From: Antitrichia curtipendula
Taxonomy: Eukaryota > Streptophyta > Bryopsida > Hypnales > Leucodontaceae
Reading direction: 5' to 3'
Length of the DNA: 64,000 nucleotides
NCBI GenBank assembly: GCA_951230915.1
Contig: OX579641.1
Span: 9,858,001 to 9,922,000, forward strand
A program made the position numbers and the translations under genes. This document shows, in pieces, positions 38,701 to 50,718 of this stretch. Numbering within the stretch: position 1 is the stretch's first letter; every line of letters starts with the position of its first letter. The notes below the pieces were generated by a model. The model worked only from the letters and a program-made list of their open reading frames with translations. It had not been told where the DNA came from and ran no database searches.

Positions 38701-39496
38701 AATCATTTGGGAACAATACACAAGTCATCTCAGGTGTTTTACACTACTTTAACACCATGAGTCCAAAAAGCAACTCGAAGGGTAGCCTCCAAAAAATCAC
38801 AAAGAGTTGATTTTTTTTATTTTTTTCTCAAAGATTATATTTTTGTCTAAATCTGAAGCTTTAATTCATTTTATTTGGACTAGTGATGAGAAAGTTATGG
38901 ACAATCTTATTTTTAGGGCAATCTAAGCATCTTTTTGAAAAATTAACTTATAAAATCTTTTTTTGAATGTAATTCTTATAATTTTTCGAAAAAAAATTGC
39001 TAGGCAAGGTTAATTTTGTTTGCTAGAACAATCTCACCATTTGAAGTATTGTGTTTCAATTTCATAGTAAAACTATTAACGGTTAAGTTATCCCTTCAAT
39101 CTTGAACCTACTTCTACTTAACAATTTTTCAATGATTGCAAGTTAAGTGTTTTTTCTTTTAATTTTTTTTTTAAATTTTCAACTCAATTATTCAACATAA
39201 AAAATTTGAAATCAAAATCAATGGTGCAAAAATTTTAAGTTAAGAAGATCCCAAATAATCTAGTCGATTAAGGTGTAAAAAAAACTTGTTTTTTACTTTA
39301 AATGCAAATATCTTGCAATGTACGTAGTCAAAGTTTTTGAAAATTTTCCATACATTCTTATACTAATGCAGTACAAGATCCTATGGTTATACATATAAAA
39401 AAAAAAAATCAAAATTTTCTTTTTAAACTTTACAATTGAAATGGCAGTTTTAAGTGTTTTTTGATGGACAAAAGGCATTGGGACTTTAGGGGGTAA

Positions 39497-40444
39497 GTGA
39501 AAAATGTAAAATTATATCTTTTGCTACTACTGCACACCCAATTGTATAATCTTTCATTAGACAAGTATGAAAATTTATAATTGAAATTTCAAGAACTTTG
39601 ACCTTGTAGATTGCAAAAAGTTTTTGTTTAAAGTGAAAAGAAACACCTAATTTACACCTTTTTAAATTTAATTATTAGACTTTGAATCCTTTTAATTTAA
39701 ATTTTTTGCAAGTACTAAAGATTTTGATTGGCCAAAATTTAGGCAACTGCACTTTACAAGGTCACATTTTTATGAAAAGTATCCAAAATGGTAATGCTTC
39801 TTTAGGTTCATTCTTAAAGGCAAGTTGGCTACATGCTTGAAAATTTCCACATCATTTGAAATTGTACAACATATTTGAAAATAATAGTAAGTAAAAAATG
39901 ATTCAAAACATTAAATTGTTACATTTTTTGTTATGGAATTGAAAAATGCCAATCCCAATGGTTGTAATGTTGTAATAAACAATCTAAATCCTATGATTTC
40001 ATTTTTTCAAAAAATATTGAAAATTGAGTTAAATAAAGAACTTCAAAATCTATCTCAGAGTAGAGATTCCATAACTACCCGCAAACTTTTGTAAACTAAA
40101 ACTCCTCATAACTTTCACCTCATTAATAAAAATAGAATGATTTAAATCTTTCATGTGTATAAAAATCTAGAGAATTAATTTCAAATTTTTATTTCTAAAG
40201 AAAGTGATTATTAAATTAAATTTTCTTGCTATCCGGGCTACCTGCCAAGTAATAAAACTACATAATGTACAATAAACTTTTTAACCATGAAGTCAAAAGT
40301 TAGTATAATTGTTGGGCCTTAAAGCTACTCCTTGGGTACATGTTGTGTGAAAATTTCAAAGGAAAAAAACAAAAATCCATTCATAGTGAGTTGCCTATAA
40401 TTGTTATGTTGCCCCAAAACATAGTTTGGACATTTAGGGGTTAA
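39497..40444 (+). mobile_element. Family-1 element (subtype of 48349-49289), left end missing
   Basis: The block from ACAAGGTCACATTTTTATG through GGCAAGTTGGCTACATGC, AAATTGTACAACATAT, AAAAATGCCAATCCCAA and GTTGTAATAAACAATCTA matches 48349-49289 in order. The right end is ACATTTAGGGGTTAA. By alignment, about 65 bases of the left end are missing at the junction with the inverted copy that ends at 39496. Confidence 0.75.
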
Positions 40445-40454
40445 ATTTGAATCT

Positions 40455-40847
40455 TAAAAAAATTGTTCAACAAAAATAGGGAGTATGTTCAAAAAAAAAA
40501 GTCCTTCAAATTATTTTGTCAAGGAGATGCTTTAATTACCCACAAATGAAGCATCTTCATAACTTTCACATTAATAACTGAAATGGAACAAATCAAAGCT
40601 ATTGTAGATTTTAAAATATATTATACGATATTTTTTAGTATATTTTAACTTAAGAATCTTCTTTGTTACCTGGGCTAAACTAATTTTATTTTGAGTGCAT
40701 ACTTGTGCTTCATGTTAATGATTGAAATAAAAATTATAATCTTATAAAAGTCAATCTATTATCTATCTATATATATTTAAATCATTGCCAAAAATTGAGA
40801 TCATAGATGCATGTCATGAAGGGGAGAACAATCTATCAAAGGTTTAA
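40455..40847 (+). mobile_element. Family-1 3' fragment
   Basis: Matches the right part of 45082-46006: GGAGATGCTTTAATT, CTTCATAACTTTCAC, GAACAAATCAAAGC, and AATTGAGATCATAGATGC. It ends AAAGGTTTAA, an eroded terminus. The left half is absent. Confidence 0.55.
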
Positions 40848-42315
40848 TTCTTCAAGAATAGGGGATAGTCCAAATTGCCAAAATTGTGAAGATGTATTAT
40901 AAAATGCAATTTAGAAGAATAACTTAATGATTACTTTTAAACAATAGTTGTAAATATGATTCATAGATCATATATATGTGGTTAGATCAACTAAAGTGTA
41001 AGCCAATATTTTCAATAAAATTGAAGCCAAAAATTGAAAATTCCTTTTGAAATCAATTGTAGATTGAATATTTGTGATTTTCACAATAACTTTTTACTTG
41101 AAGTTCAAAATGTTAAGTTCTAATCATAATGGTTTTTGAAGATTTTAAATTAACTTTTGTATTCAAATTTTTTTTATGGATCATGTAGTTTTGAACTCAA
41201 AAGGTTGATTTGGAGGTGAGATTTGCCAATACCTATTGAATAATGGAATATTTGCAAAGCAAAGAATTAAAAATCTATTTTTAATAAGTATTAAAGAACT
41301 AACATAAGAATTTTTTTTTTAAATCAATGGATAAAGAAACGCATTTTGGTGCGCTTGGAATATATTTTTGTTCATAGATTTCATGTTCAAAATCTTAATG
41401 CCTCATCTTTTAGAGATTAACACTTAATTCCTAAAGGTCTAGGGGTTACGAAAAAAACAAAAATGTGTTATAAAATATAATTTCTATAACTTTTTTGAAG
41501 ATTGTATCAAAGGAAAAAATGTTAAATATTAGAGTAAAAAGTATCTACATGGTCAAAGTTTCAAAACTATTATAGATTTGAATCAAATGAATTTTGAAGA
41601 TTTAACTACAAAAATTGATGAAGTTGAAGATGAAGTGTACAATTTTTATATTAAATATTATTTTGAAAATTTATGTAATTATTCAAATTGCAATTTCAAT
41701 TCATTTGTAAAAAAAGGCATAAGATTTAGTAATGAGAGTATCAACATTTTTTCAAAATAGTAAACTTTTCAACATAGGACAAATATTAAATACTTTGCAC
41801 TAATTCCCTTACAATTTTTGGTTGTCTACGGCAGTCTTAGTTTTGAATAAAGAAATAGAAAGACAACCCGATTTAGATTGTATACATAAAATAAGTTTAG
41901 GAAGAAAAAAATCCATTTGAAAACATTGTTTGAAATTGAGCAACAACCATAAAAGGTTACATGGGCATTTAGAGTTAAAGGACATTTTAGGTCTCAAAGA
42001 GGTTGCCCAAAATTGGATTTCAAATTTTTTATGACATAGGCATCATGAAGTTTGCTCAAATGACCAATTAATGATGAGTTTATGTTGTTCTCAAGGCAAT
42101 GAACAACCTCAAAGCTAATATTCTAAAATTCTAACGAATTTTCTATTGTAAAAAACAAACATTTAAAATGTGATTGGAAACTCAAAAATTAGTATGATAG
42201 ATGCATCTTTTGAAGATGAAGAGAATGATATTAAAAAGTTGGTATGTAGTTAAATATTGAAGATGCTAACATGAAGATTTTCAAAAAATCAAGCCCCTTT
42301 GATTGGGTCTATCCT
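40848..42315. other. AT-rich intergenic DNA, no gene seen
   Basis: An isolated family-1-like end (TTAATTCCTAAAGGTCT, near 41425) has no identifiable partner. Short chance frames only. Confidence 0.4.
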
Positions 42316-42996
42316 TTAATCTCTTAAGAGCCAAAGTCCTCTCCTAGGACAAGATGGATTTAAGGTAAGCTTTTGTAACCTCAATTTTTTATTTGATTTT
42401 TTGAAACTTTTTTTGAAGATAGAAAAAAACATTAGCTTTATAGAAATTCAATTTTTTATCAATCGATACTTGGGTACAAGAGTCATGTCACATTAAGCTA
42501 AAATTTTAGTTGGGTGGGGAACAAAATAAACCACCAAAAAATTGAAATAATATATATTAAGAATTTGATTTCCATAGATTATATTTTTGTCTACATGAAA
42601 AACTTTGACTCATTCCATTTGAAACAATCATGTTAAGGTTATAGAGCTTTTTGGTTTGTGGACATTCATGGCATCTTCTTGACAAAATAACATATTGTCC
42701 AGTTTGTTTGATTTTTACACTTAAATAAAAATTCCACATGGTGCAATTTGGTTGCTGGAACAATCTCACCATTGGGATTAATGTGTTTCAATTCCATCTT
42801 AGTATTGTTAACAATTTGTTTTTTGCATTTATCTTGTAACTACTACTACTTAACAAAATAAATTATAAAGAATGAAAATAAAGATTTTTTTTTTGAATTT
42901 TTTTTCCTAGATTCTCAACTGAATTCTTCAACTCAATCATTTAAAAAAAATTCAAAATCTACTATGCAAAAAAATTAAGTTGAGAAAGTTCAAAGA

Positions 42997-43264
42997 CTAG
43001 GCACCTCAAATGCACCACTGACCCTAAATCTTCATCTTCAATCTATATACATCTCCAAAATCAATTATGCTCTTATGTGTAAGAAACTGTTTTAGAACCA
43101 AACTTTGTTCCTTCGTAACTTTTGCATATGGTATTCAACTGTCACGTTCTTGATGCATTGGAACCTCTTCTCAAGTGCTTACAAAAAATATGAAAATTTG
43201 ATATGTGTAATAATAGTAAATAGGCACAAAAGCAAAAAATGGTGGTTTGGGGGATACCTACTTT
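42997..43264 (-). mobile_element. Family-2 TA-type MITE, 268 bp, nested
   Basis: The interior ATCTCCAAAATCAATTATGC and the right end GGTTTGGGGGATACCTACTT match the other copies. TA flanks both sides. The left end is eroded (GGCACCTCAAATGCACC). It sits inside the family-1 copy at 42316-43524. Confidence 0.8.
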
Positions 43265-43382
43265 ATGATCTTGTCATGCAAGGTGCAAACTAAAAAGTTT
43301 GTTTTCTCCACTTTAAACACTAATATCTTGCAATCCACAAAGCCAAAGTTTCTGAAATTTCTTCCATACATTCTCATACTAG

Positions 43383-43419
43383 TCTAGTGTAATATCATAC
43401 AGTAGGATATTACACTAGA
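43383..43419. repeat. Perfect short palindrome (14-bp arms)
   Basis: TCTAGTGTAATATC and GATATTACACTAGA are perfect inverse complements across a 9-base loop, inside the inverted family-1 copy. Confidence 0.9.
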
Positions 43420-43524
43420 AAAAAACCTTGTGTAACTTTATTTGCTCTTTGCAATAGAAATGGCAGCCGTTTGGGTGATTTTTTTGCTGAATTAAAGGCT
43501 GTGGTCCTCCATCCATGGGTTGAG

Positions 43525-44188
43525 GGTAAATCTGCTGCACTTTATTGCAATTTGACACCTATTTGGGGAACGGAGGGAGTACAGTACTTGAAAGTGAGAT
43601 GAACTTCGTTTCCATTTTACGATGCATTAGTGGAATTTTCAAACCCTTTTTAAGTTATCTGCATTATTTTCAAGTTAAAATATTGGCAACCGACTTCTCA
43701 GTTTCCCTCTCCGTCCTTTCCTCACTAAACAAGTGGGAAGTTTGACCATCTCAGGTCTGACCTGTAGTGGCGTTTGGTACATAATCCTGGTCTGGTCCTG
43801 CAGTCGTCCTCTGCACGGGAATTGATGAGTGAGTCTACGTAAGTTTTATAAGTTTAATATATAAAAGTTTATATAATAAACTGATCTTGCAGTCTCGCAG
43901 CAAGAAAGGCAAATGTAAGGTTTTCTATTACTGTAAGGTAGGGAAGCGTGTGGGCAAGCTTCCATCTGCATTTATCGTGCAATGTTCACACCGTCTGGCT
44001 GGGCTCCCCACGTCCATGCACAACCTGCAGCAGTGAGGTTGCTCGGGACAAAAATTCGATCAACAAACAGGAGTTGAATGACGACGGAAGGAGCAGTCGC
44101 CTTCGCAGACATCTGACTACAACTGCAGGAGTGCTCAAGTGCATTATCAGTTGGAACTGAGAGGGTGGAGCTGGCACTTCGGGGGAGT
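43525..44188. other. Less AT-rich, apparently low-copy island
   Basis: Composition differs from the flanking transposons. Overlapping frames on both strands (for example 43972-44334 minus and 43948-44160 plus) conflict with one another and run into the family-2 MITE, so no gene is called. Confidence 0.4.
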
Positions 44189-44490
44189 AAGGTGGGTACG
44201 CCAAAAAACGCCACCTTTAGCTTCTGTGCCTCGTTTCTATCATGGCGCAGGTCCAATTGTTCGTATTTTCGTGTTGGCACTTGAGAGGAGGCTCCAACGC
44301 ACCAAAGAACCTGACATTTGGATGCCCTATGCAAAAGTTACAAAGGAACAAAGACAGGTTTCTCTCTACAAAGGAACAAAGTTGCGGTTGATATCAGTTT
44401 CTACCACATAGGTACATAATTGATTTTGGAGATGTACACAAGTTGAAGATGATAATTTAGGGTCTGTGGCACATTTTGGGGTGCCCACTT
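44189..44490 (+). mobile_element. Family-2 TA-type MITE, 302 bp, with internal duplication
   Basis: The left end is AAGGTGGGTACGCC. The right end is GGGGTGCCCACTT. It carries the shared interior TTGATTTTGGAGATGTACAC. The extra length comes from a duplicated TACAAAGGAACAAAG (two copies about 29 bases apart near 44339 and 44368). Confidence 0.85.
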
Positions 44491-44571
44491 GAAGTTAGTT
44501 AAGGTTGAAACTAGACCAACCGATCCTATTTGCACCACACTTTAGAAGCCATCCTATTTCCACCACTATGC

Positions 44572-44593
44572 AAAAAAAAAAAAAAAAAAAAAA
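44572..44593. repeat. Poly-A run (22 A)
   Basis: Uninterrupted A homopolymer, seen directly. No retroposon body recognised immediately upstream. Confidence 0.95.
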
Positions 44594-45081
44594 CTTTATT
44601 AGTGTCACAATGTATCAACAATGTACATATGAAACTTCCAAACATACACTACTCAGACATGGTGGCGCAAATAGTTGCATGGTACATATAGGGTCACTTA
44701 GTACCTTAAACCTCATCAAAATGTGCTACATTTTGTGACATAGCACAATGAAAGGGGCACTAAGGTAGAAGGGGAGGGGAGAAGCAACTAGTGAATTTGA
44801 TTTTAGAGAATGTTAGACTCCTAAAAACAGTTGTTAGTAAAATTTCTTAAATGACATAAATATGGAAGCTACATCCACCTTATGTCATTTCATGTTTTGG
44901 GGATTGTTGAAGAATTAGTTAGGACTTTTGAAGTTAGAATAACATAAGGTTCAAAAAGCATATCCATCCTGACATGTTCACTGTTGGTACAATCAAAAAT
45001 AAAATTTGTACCTTTATATTAAAGAGAACATTTTTAGCAACTAAACTATTTCAGCACTTCCTACCTTGGATGAAAACCTGC

Positions 45082-46006
45082 TTAACCCCTAAAGCCCCGA
45101 GGCCTTTTCTCCATCAAAACACACTCAAAACTGCCACTTCTATTGCAAAGAGCAAAAAAATATAAAAATTGTTTTTTTATTTTGCATATCTAACCGTAGG
45201 ATCTTATACTAGACTAGTATGAGAATGTGTGCAAGAAATTTCAGAAATTTTGACCAAATAGATTTGAAGATATTTTCATTCAAAGTGAACAAAACAAGTT
45301 TTTTTGCACCTTGCTTGACTAGATTTTTGGGCTTTGAACCTATTTAACTTAAATTTTTTGTATTGTTGATATTGATTTTCTAAGTTTATATGTTGAATAC
45401 TTCAGTTGAGAATCTAGGAAAAAAAATTCAAGAAAAAAATACTAAATTTTTACTCATTAAAAAATTGTTAAGTAGAAGTAGGTTCAAGATTGAAGGAATA
45501 ACTAAGTCGTTAATAGCTCTAAGAAAAAATTGAAATACCATAATCCCAACGGTGAGATTGTTCTAGCAAGCAAATTCAACCTTGTCTAACAATTTTTTTT
45601 GAAAATTGTAAAACCTGCATTCAAAAATGAATCCTAAAAGTTATTTTTTCAAGAAGATGCTTAGATTGCTCGAAAAACTAAGATTGTCCATAACTTTTTC
45701 ATTACTAGTCCAAATAGAATGAATCAAAGCTTCAAATGTAGGCAAAAAGACATAGATTTTGAAAAAAATATTTAAGAAATTTATTTTGACTTTCTGTGAT
45801 TTTTTTGTGATGCCCGCCAAACTCTATTTTTGGCATAACTTTTTCTCTCGGGCACCAAATGAAATAAAAATTATATATCCACAAAGCTCTTGCAGAACCG
45901 CACAACCTCAAAAAATCCCAAAAAAATTCTTTACAAATTGAGGTCACAGGAACCTACCCGGATCCAAATTGTCCCTCGAGGGGACAAACGGGGCTTTAGG
46001 GGTTAA
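45082..46006 (+). mobile_element. Family-1 reference copy, 925 bp, perfect 17-bp ends
   Basis: Ends are TTAACCCCTAAAGCCCC and GGGGCTTTAGGGGTTAA, perfectly inverted. Flanking bases beyond TTAA (CTGC left, ATGA right) do not match, so TTAA itself is the best target duplication. No open frame exceeds 71 codons and none resembles a transposase. This is the best-preserved copy in the window. Confidence 0.92.
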
Positions 46007-48348
46007 ATGACCAATGATATTAGCATATGAATGGAGAGATGTGAGCCTATGAGCTGTGAACCTATAAAAACTTGAAGATGTTTATAACATATGTACCTAT
46101 AACATAGATATACTATGGCATAGAACATAGTCTATAATATAGGGACCTATGATATAACCATAAAAGATATCTATAATATAGACTCATATGCTTATGGCTC
46201 ATAGATTCTATACTCATATGACTAAACTTTATGATCCACAACTACTTGTCATTACATAATGAGCTAGACTAGTTTTGGTTCTATTGGGATTTTGTACATT
46301 TTTGGATTTTAATATCTTTGTATAAATTTATTATTTGCATGAAGTTCTCAAAATGGGCATGAACATAGGTAATCTTTTAAAGATTAAAGGAATACTTTGG
46401 ATCAATGAAAATGTATTTGGACTAAATACTGGTTCAAAGCACTTTCTTCATCATTTACAATACCATAATGTTAGAATGTTTAGGATGTAAAGCTTAATCT
46501 ATTCAAGTATATTTTGAGCAAGGAAAAGAATTGTAAATGCTCATAATGCCCAAATTATTGCACAAGTAAATTCAATTAGTGCAAGATTCCCTCAGATTAA
46601 TTTGGTCTAATATTAAATATATGTGGCATATTTAGTGAATACTTGGATGAATTTAGATGAAAATTGCTTTAATATTGGATGGCAACTAAACTATTAAAGA
46701 TTTTGAAGTAGTATGAAAATAGTGTAGACCACATTATAGTAATTTTATCTGAAAAAATATGAACTTAAAAATCAATGCATTTTGAAAATTCACATTATTT
46801 CTAAATCAACGTGAGTTAGTATTTTACAATATGGCACTTTAATTGAATTAAAATTGTGATGTTCTTAAATGAACAGAATCAATGATTATGTATTGAAACT
46901 TAATATCCTTGCTTTGTATGCTCTATTTAGCCAATATGTATGAATGAAAAATATTTTCATTATTTTTTAGGAATTAATTTACATGTCTTCAATAAGTCAT
47001 TAAAAAATAATTGGATATTTTGGATGAGGATTTCAAACTATTGTGACTTTCCAAAGGTAATAAGACCATGCATATCAAATACAAAGCACACTTAAATAAT
47101 CTAAGAGTTTTACTATTGATATATATTACAGTAGATAACATTTTAGTGTAAATCAAAATGTTTGTATTACTTTATAATTAGAGATTTTAGTAGTTGTAGG
47201 CCAAATGTTCAAATTGCAATAAAATATTTATATTAGAATTCTTAAAATTTCCAAACTTTATTTGATAACTTCAATCCTACAAAATATATTTACTAAATTT
47301 AATTTCATTAGTTTGATTCAAAGTTTAAAGCATTATGATTTTTATGGCTAAAATTCATATTAAGAACAACAAAGCAAAAGTTGCAAAAATATTAAAGAGA
47401 TTTTTTTTAGTGATCTGTAAACAAAACATCATCTTTTGATGAGAAGTCAATTATACTTCAACAAAGGAGAATTGAAGAAGGGTGAAAAATTGCAATACTT
47501 CATCCAATCTTGATCATTTGAAATCATCTAAGTGCAACTTTGTGACACCATGGGTGTTTTAATGCTAACATGTGGAGCAACATGTTTTGTTCTTGCACTT
47601 TATTTGAATTGTCAAGTAGAAGCTTGCTTCTATGGTTCTACTTGCATATTAACTTTGCCTTGGGACCCAAATAAAATGTGTTATGTTGTTTTTTAAATTT
47701 AACTAATACCTTTCAATTAAAACAACAAGAAAGAAAGATTAAAGCCTCTTTGAGTTAATAGATCAATATCAAACACTAATAGAAAGAAAGTGTTGGGGCA
47801 CTAAGTTACTATACCAAATTTTCTCAATTGCCTTTAAGATAAAGATGGAATGCATTTCAATACTTTCTAATTTGACTCGTACCTTCCTATCAAAAAGGAA
47901 GAAGAAAAATCAAAGCTTATTCAAGCTTATAAACAATACATGTTTTTCATAGACCTTATCAATGACCCACAAGAAAACCTATATGACAAGTTGGACCAAT
48001 TGCAATCCTCCTTGTGCATCATTTTTGTAGTCCATGTAAACCATATTCCCACTACACCAATTGATTCAAAGATGTTGTAAATTTTTACTCTTAATGGATA
48101 TTTTTACCAACCATGTTTATAGAGATCCTCCTTTTTGAACAATATTGATATCTATATTCTTGGTTAAAATCTTCATCAAGTTTTAAAAACTTATAGCATT
48201 TTCAAATCAAGTAGTGTGGTAACACTACATTTTAGTATCAATGTAGTGCAAATAGAAAACATTCATATAAGGAAATTCTTCACTGGGACTCCAAGATACA
48301 ATATTAAAACTTCATGCCCCAAGTGAAAACCAAGCTAGTGGAATGCCC
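46007..48348. other. AT-rich intergenic DNA with a degenerate ATAG/CTATA-rich stretch
   Basis: Positions 46070-46220 are dominated by imperfect CCTATAACATA/TATAATATAG words. The remainder shows no gene or structured repeat. Confidence 0.45.
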
Positions 48349-49289
48349 TTAACCCCTAAAGGTTTTTGACTATGTTTTCACCAAAACCGCTCCAGAACTG
48401 CCATTTCTAATACTAGTGCCAAATTTTAGAAAAAAACATTTTTGGACACTTGTAGCCGTAGGATCTTGTAGTAAACTTGTTTAAGAAGATGTGGAAAAAA
48501 TTTCAGAATTTTCCACCAAGTGGATTGCAAGATAATAGCGTTTGAATTGACAAAAATCCTTTTTTTGTCCCTGCAAAAAAACGGGCAGCTGCCCTCCACA
48601 AGGTCACATTTGTATGAAAAAATGTCTAAAATGATGGTTACTCTTTGGATTTATTCTTCAAGGCAAGTTTGCTACATGCTTGAAAATTTTCAGATCATTT
48701 GGAATTGTACAACATATAGGAAAAAAATAGTAAGTAGGAAGAGGTAGAGAATGATTCAAAGCACTAAATTGTCAAGAATTTATTTATGAAATTGAAAAAT
48801 GCCAATCCCAACGATTGTAATGTTGTAATAAACAATCTACACCCAATGTTTTTATCTTTTTTCAAAATATTGAAAATCGAATTAAATAAAGGACTTCAAA
48901 GTTTATTTTAGAGTAGAGATTCCATAACTACCCTCAAACTAAGAATCCTCATAACTTTTGACTCATTGATTGGAATGGAATGATTCAAAGCCTCCCACGT
49001 ACATATAAATCTAAAGAACCAATTTCAAATTTTAGTTTTTTTTAAAAGTGATTTTTAAAGATTTTTTTTTTGCTGCCCGGGCTGCCCGTCGAACAATGAA
49101 AATGACATATCATGCAATAACTTTTTAACCATGTAGTCAAAAGTTACGAAAATTGTTGGACCTTAAAGCTACTCCTCGGGCACATCTTATGTGAAAATTT
49201 CAAAGAAAAAAAAGAAAAATTTCGGTCATAGTGAGCTGCCCAGAATCGCTATGTTGTCAAAAAACGGTGTTTGGTCCTTTAGGGGTTAA
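48349..49289 (+). mobile_element. Family-1 element, subtype 2, 941 bp
   Basis: Ends are TTAACCCCTAAAGG and CCTTTAGGGGTTAA, perfectly inverted. The terminal design is the same as at 45082-46006 but the interior is largely different, shared with 4367-5309 and 39497-40444. No transposase frame. Confidence 0.9.
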
Positions 49290-50718
49290 AGCAACTTTGT
49301 AACCAAGAGTGGTTATATTCTCACCTAGGCAGTCTACTCTTCAAAGCAACCTTTCAAGAGTTGATTGCATTTGGGGTAGAAGCTAAACTCCTGGAAACAA
49401 TTTTCAGTAAATTTTTGTAGGAAGAAGAATGGAATTGACATCTAACCCAAGTAGACTCATGTTTCCTGAACCTTTGCAAAATTAGTTATGGATTTTTGAA
49501 GTTGAAATGCAGCAGTCACTACCATGGACCACCTCCCGAAATGTACAGCATAGGTACACTGAAGAAAGCAAAATGTACCTCTCTGTTGGTGGTTGCTTTT
49601 ACAGCAGGGTCGCTTTTGGAGCACCCTACCTTCATCTCTTGTACCTTAAGCTCGCAAGGGTCAGTAAGTAATCCAGGTCATTGCAGGTAATTTTGGGTTC
49701 CTGCAACCCAAACTTCTGCCAAGAAAGTGAACTGTATCTCAGAAGAAAACAGAGCCCAGTGCTGTAGTCTTGTCACAGACCTCCTTCAGGTGGGGGAAAA
49801 ATATATATTTTTCTCTTACACATGGCAGCATTATTGTGATACAAAAATTTGCAGGGGGACCACATTAATAAGTTAAGTTAGTATATTGCTGTGGAGACTC
49901 AATAAAGCCCACAAGACCTAACTTGTCACTCAGACAGCAGAGCAGCAGATCATCTGCAGTACTTATTAAGCCTCTGATTAACTTAAGTACTGTGCAGCTT
50001 ACTAACCATTTGAATGCCGTTGTTTATTCAAAATAGGTTTCTGTTTTTTTCTTTTAAATTAATGGAGGGCCTTCCCATTTCCCAAGCACGGCATGTGCTA
50101 AAAGTTCCTCTCTCTCCGTCCAAGCTAAGCTAAAGCTAAAGCTAATAACTTATCCAAGTCTGTGATTGACAAGCTTTTCAGAAACCTACCAAAGTACTTG
50201 GAAGTGAATGTCTTGTCCTAATCATAATTGGGGGTGTCAATCACCTACTTCCAGCCAGCCAGAGCTCATGTAAATGAGATTCTGGAGCTGTACTACACGT
50301 AATCATTGAGCTTCTCCTAGCGAACCTAAGAACAATTTGCTCTCAAGATTAAGTTAACAACAACATGACCATGACTACCTGATCAATATGGTATTTCAGT
50401 TGTTCATGTCAGACAGATTCAACACTCACTGTTGCAGGAACCAACTTAAGTGTCTAAATTTCACTCCAAAAATTCAAACAACTTATGATATTCTTCAAGA
50501 ATACCCAGATTCTGTTGCACGTCCAGACCAGAATTGACTGTACCTGAACATGAATGCCATTCTTGTCTTTTGCTAAAATGTTACAAAAAAAACCCCACTC
50601 CTCACTGGTAGTCTCGGAGGGCGTAGGTAACTACACCTGGACTGAGGGATGGCGCAGAGGAAATAAGGTTTCCAATGAATGACTTTCATGCTCATGTAAC
50701 AAAATGAGGTTTGCTACT
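49290..50718. other. Less AT-rich, apparently low-copy island
   Basis: Sits between a family-1 and a family-2 element. Contains an AAGCTAAGCTAAAGCTAAAG-type run (50122-50145). No gene or RNA recognised. Confidence 0.4.

Larger units (their letters stand above)
36439..39496 (-). mobile_element. Family-1 element, inverted, split by a nested insert of about 2.2 kb
   Basis: The outer ends match the family in reverse orientation: TTAACCTCTAAAGTCCC at the left and GGACTTTAGGGGGTAA at the right. The left remnant continues GGGACTCTTGAG..GGATAGG, matching the reversed terminus of 45082-46006. Family similarity resumes after about 38,760 with GATGAGAAAGTTATGGACAA, GCTAGAACAATCTCACC and TTTTTGATGGACAAAAGGC. 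Removing the insert leaves about 0.8-0.9 kb, the normal family size. Confidence 0.75.
42316..43524 (-). mobile_element. Family-1 element, inverted, interrupted by a family-2 MITE
   Basis: Reverse-oriented copy related to 45082-46006. Near the left end it has CCTCTCCTAGGACAAGATGG; in the middle GCTGGAACAATCTCACCATT; on the right CTCATACTAGTCTAGT and CTCTTTGCAATAGAAATGGC. Removing the MITE at 42997-43264 leaves about 941 bases and restores alignment across the gap. Both outer ends are eroded. Confidence 0.75.

Noticed and set aside
44139..44411. Conserved small protein shared by family-2 copies
   Set aside because: The similar peptides in several copies follow from nucleotide similarity of the MITE. 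Frames, starts and strands are not consistently kept.
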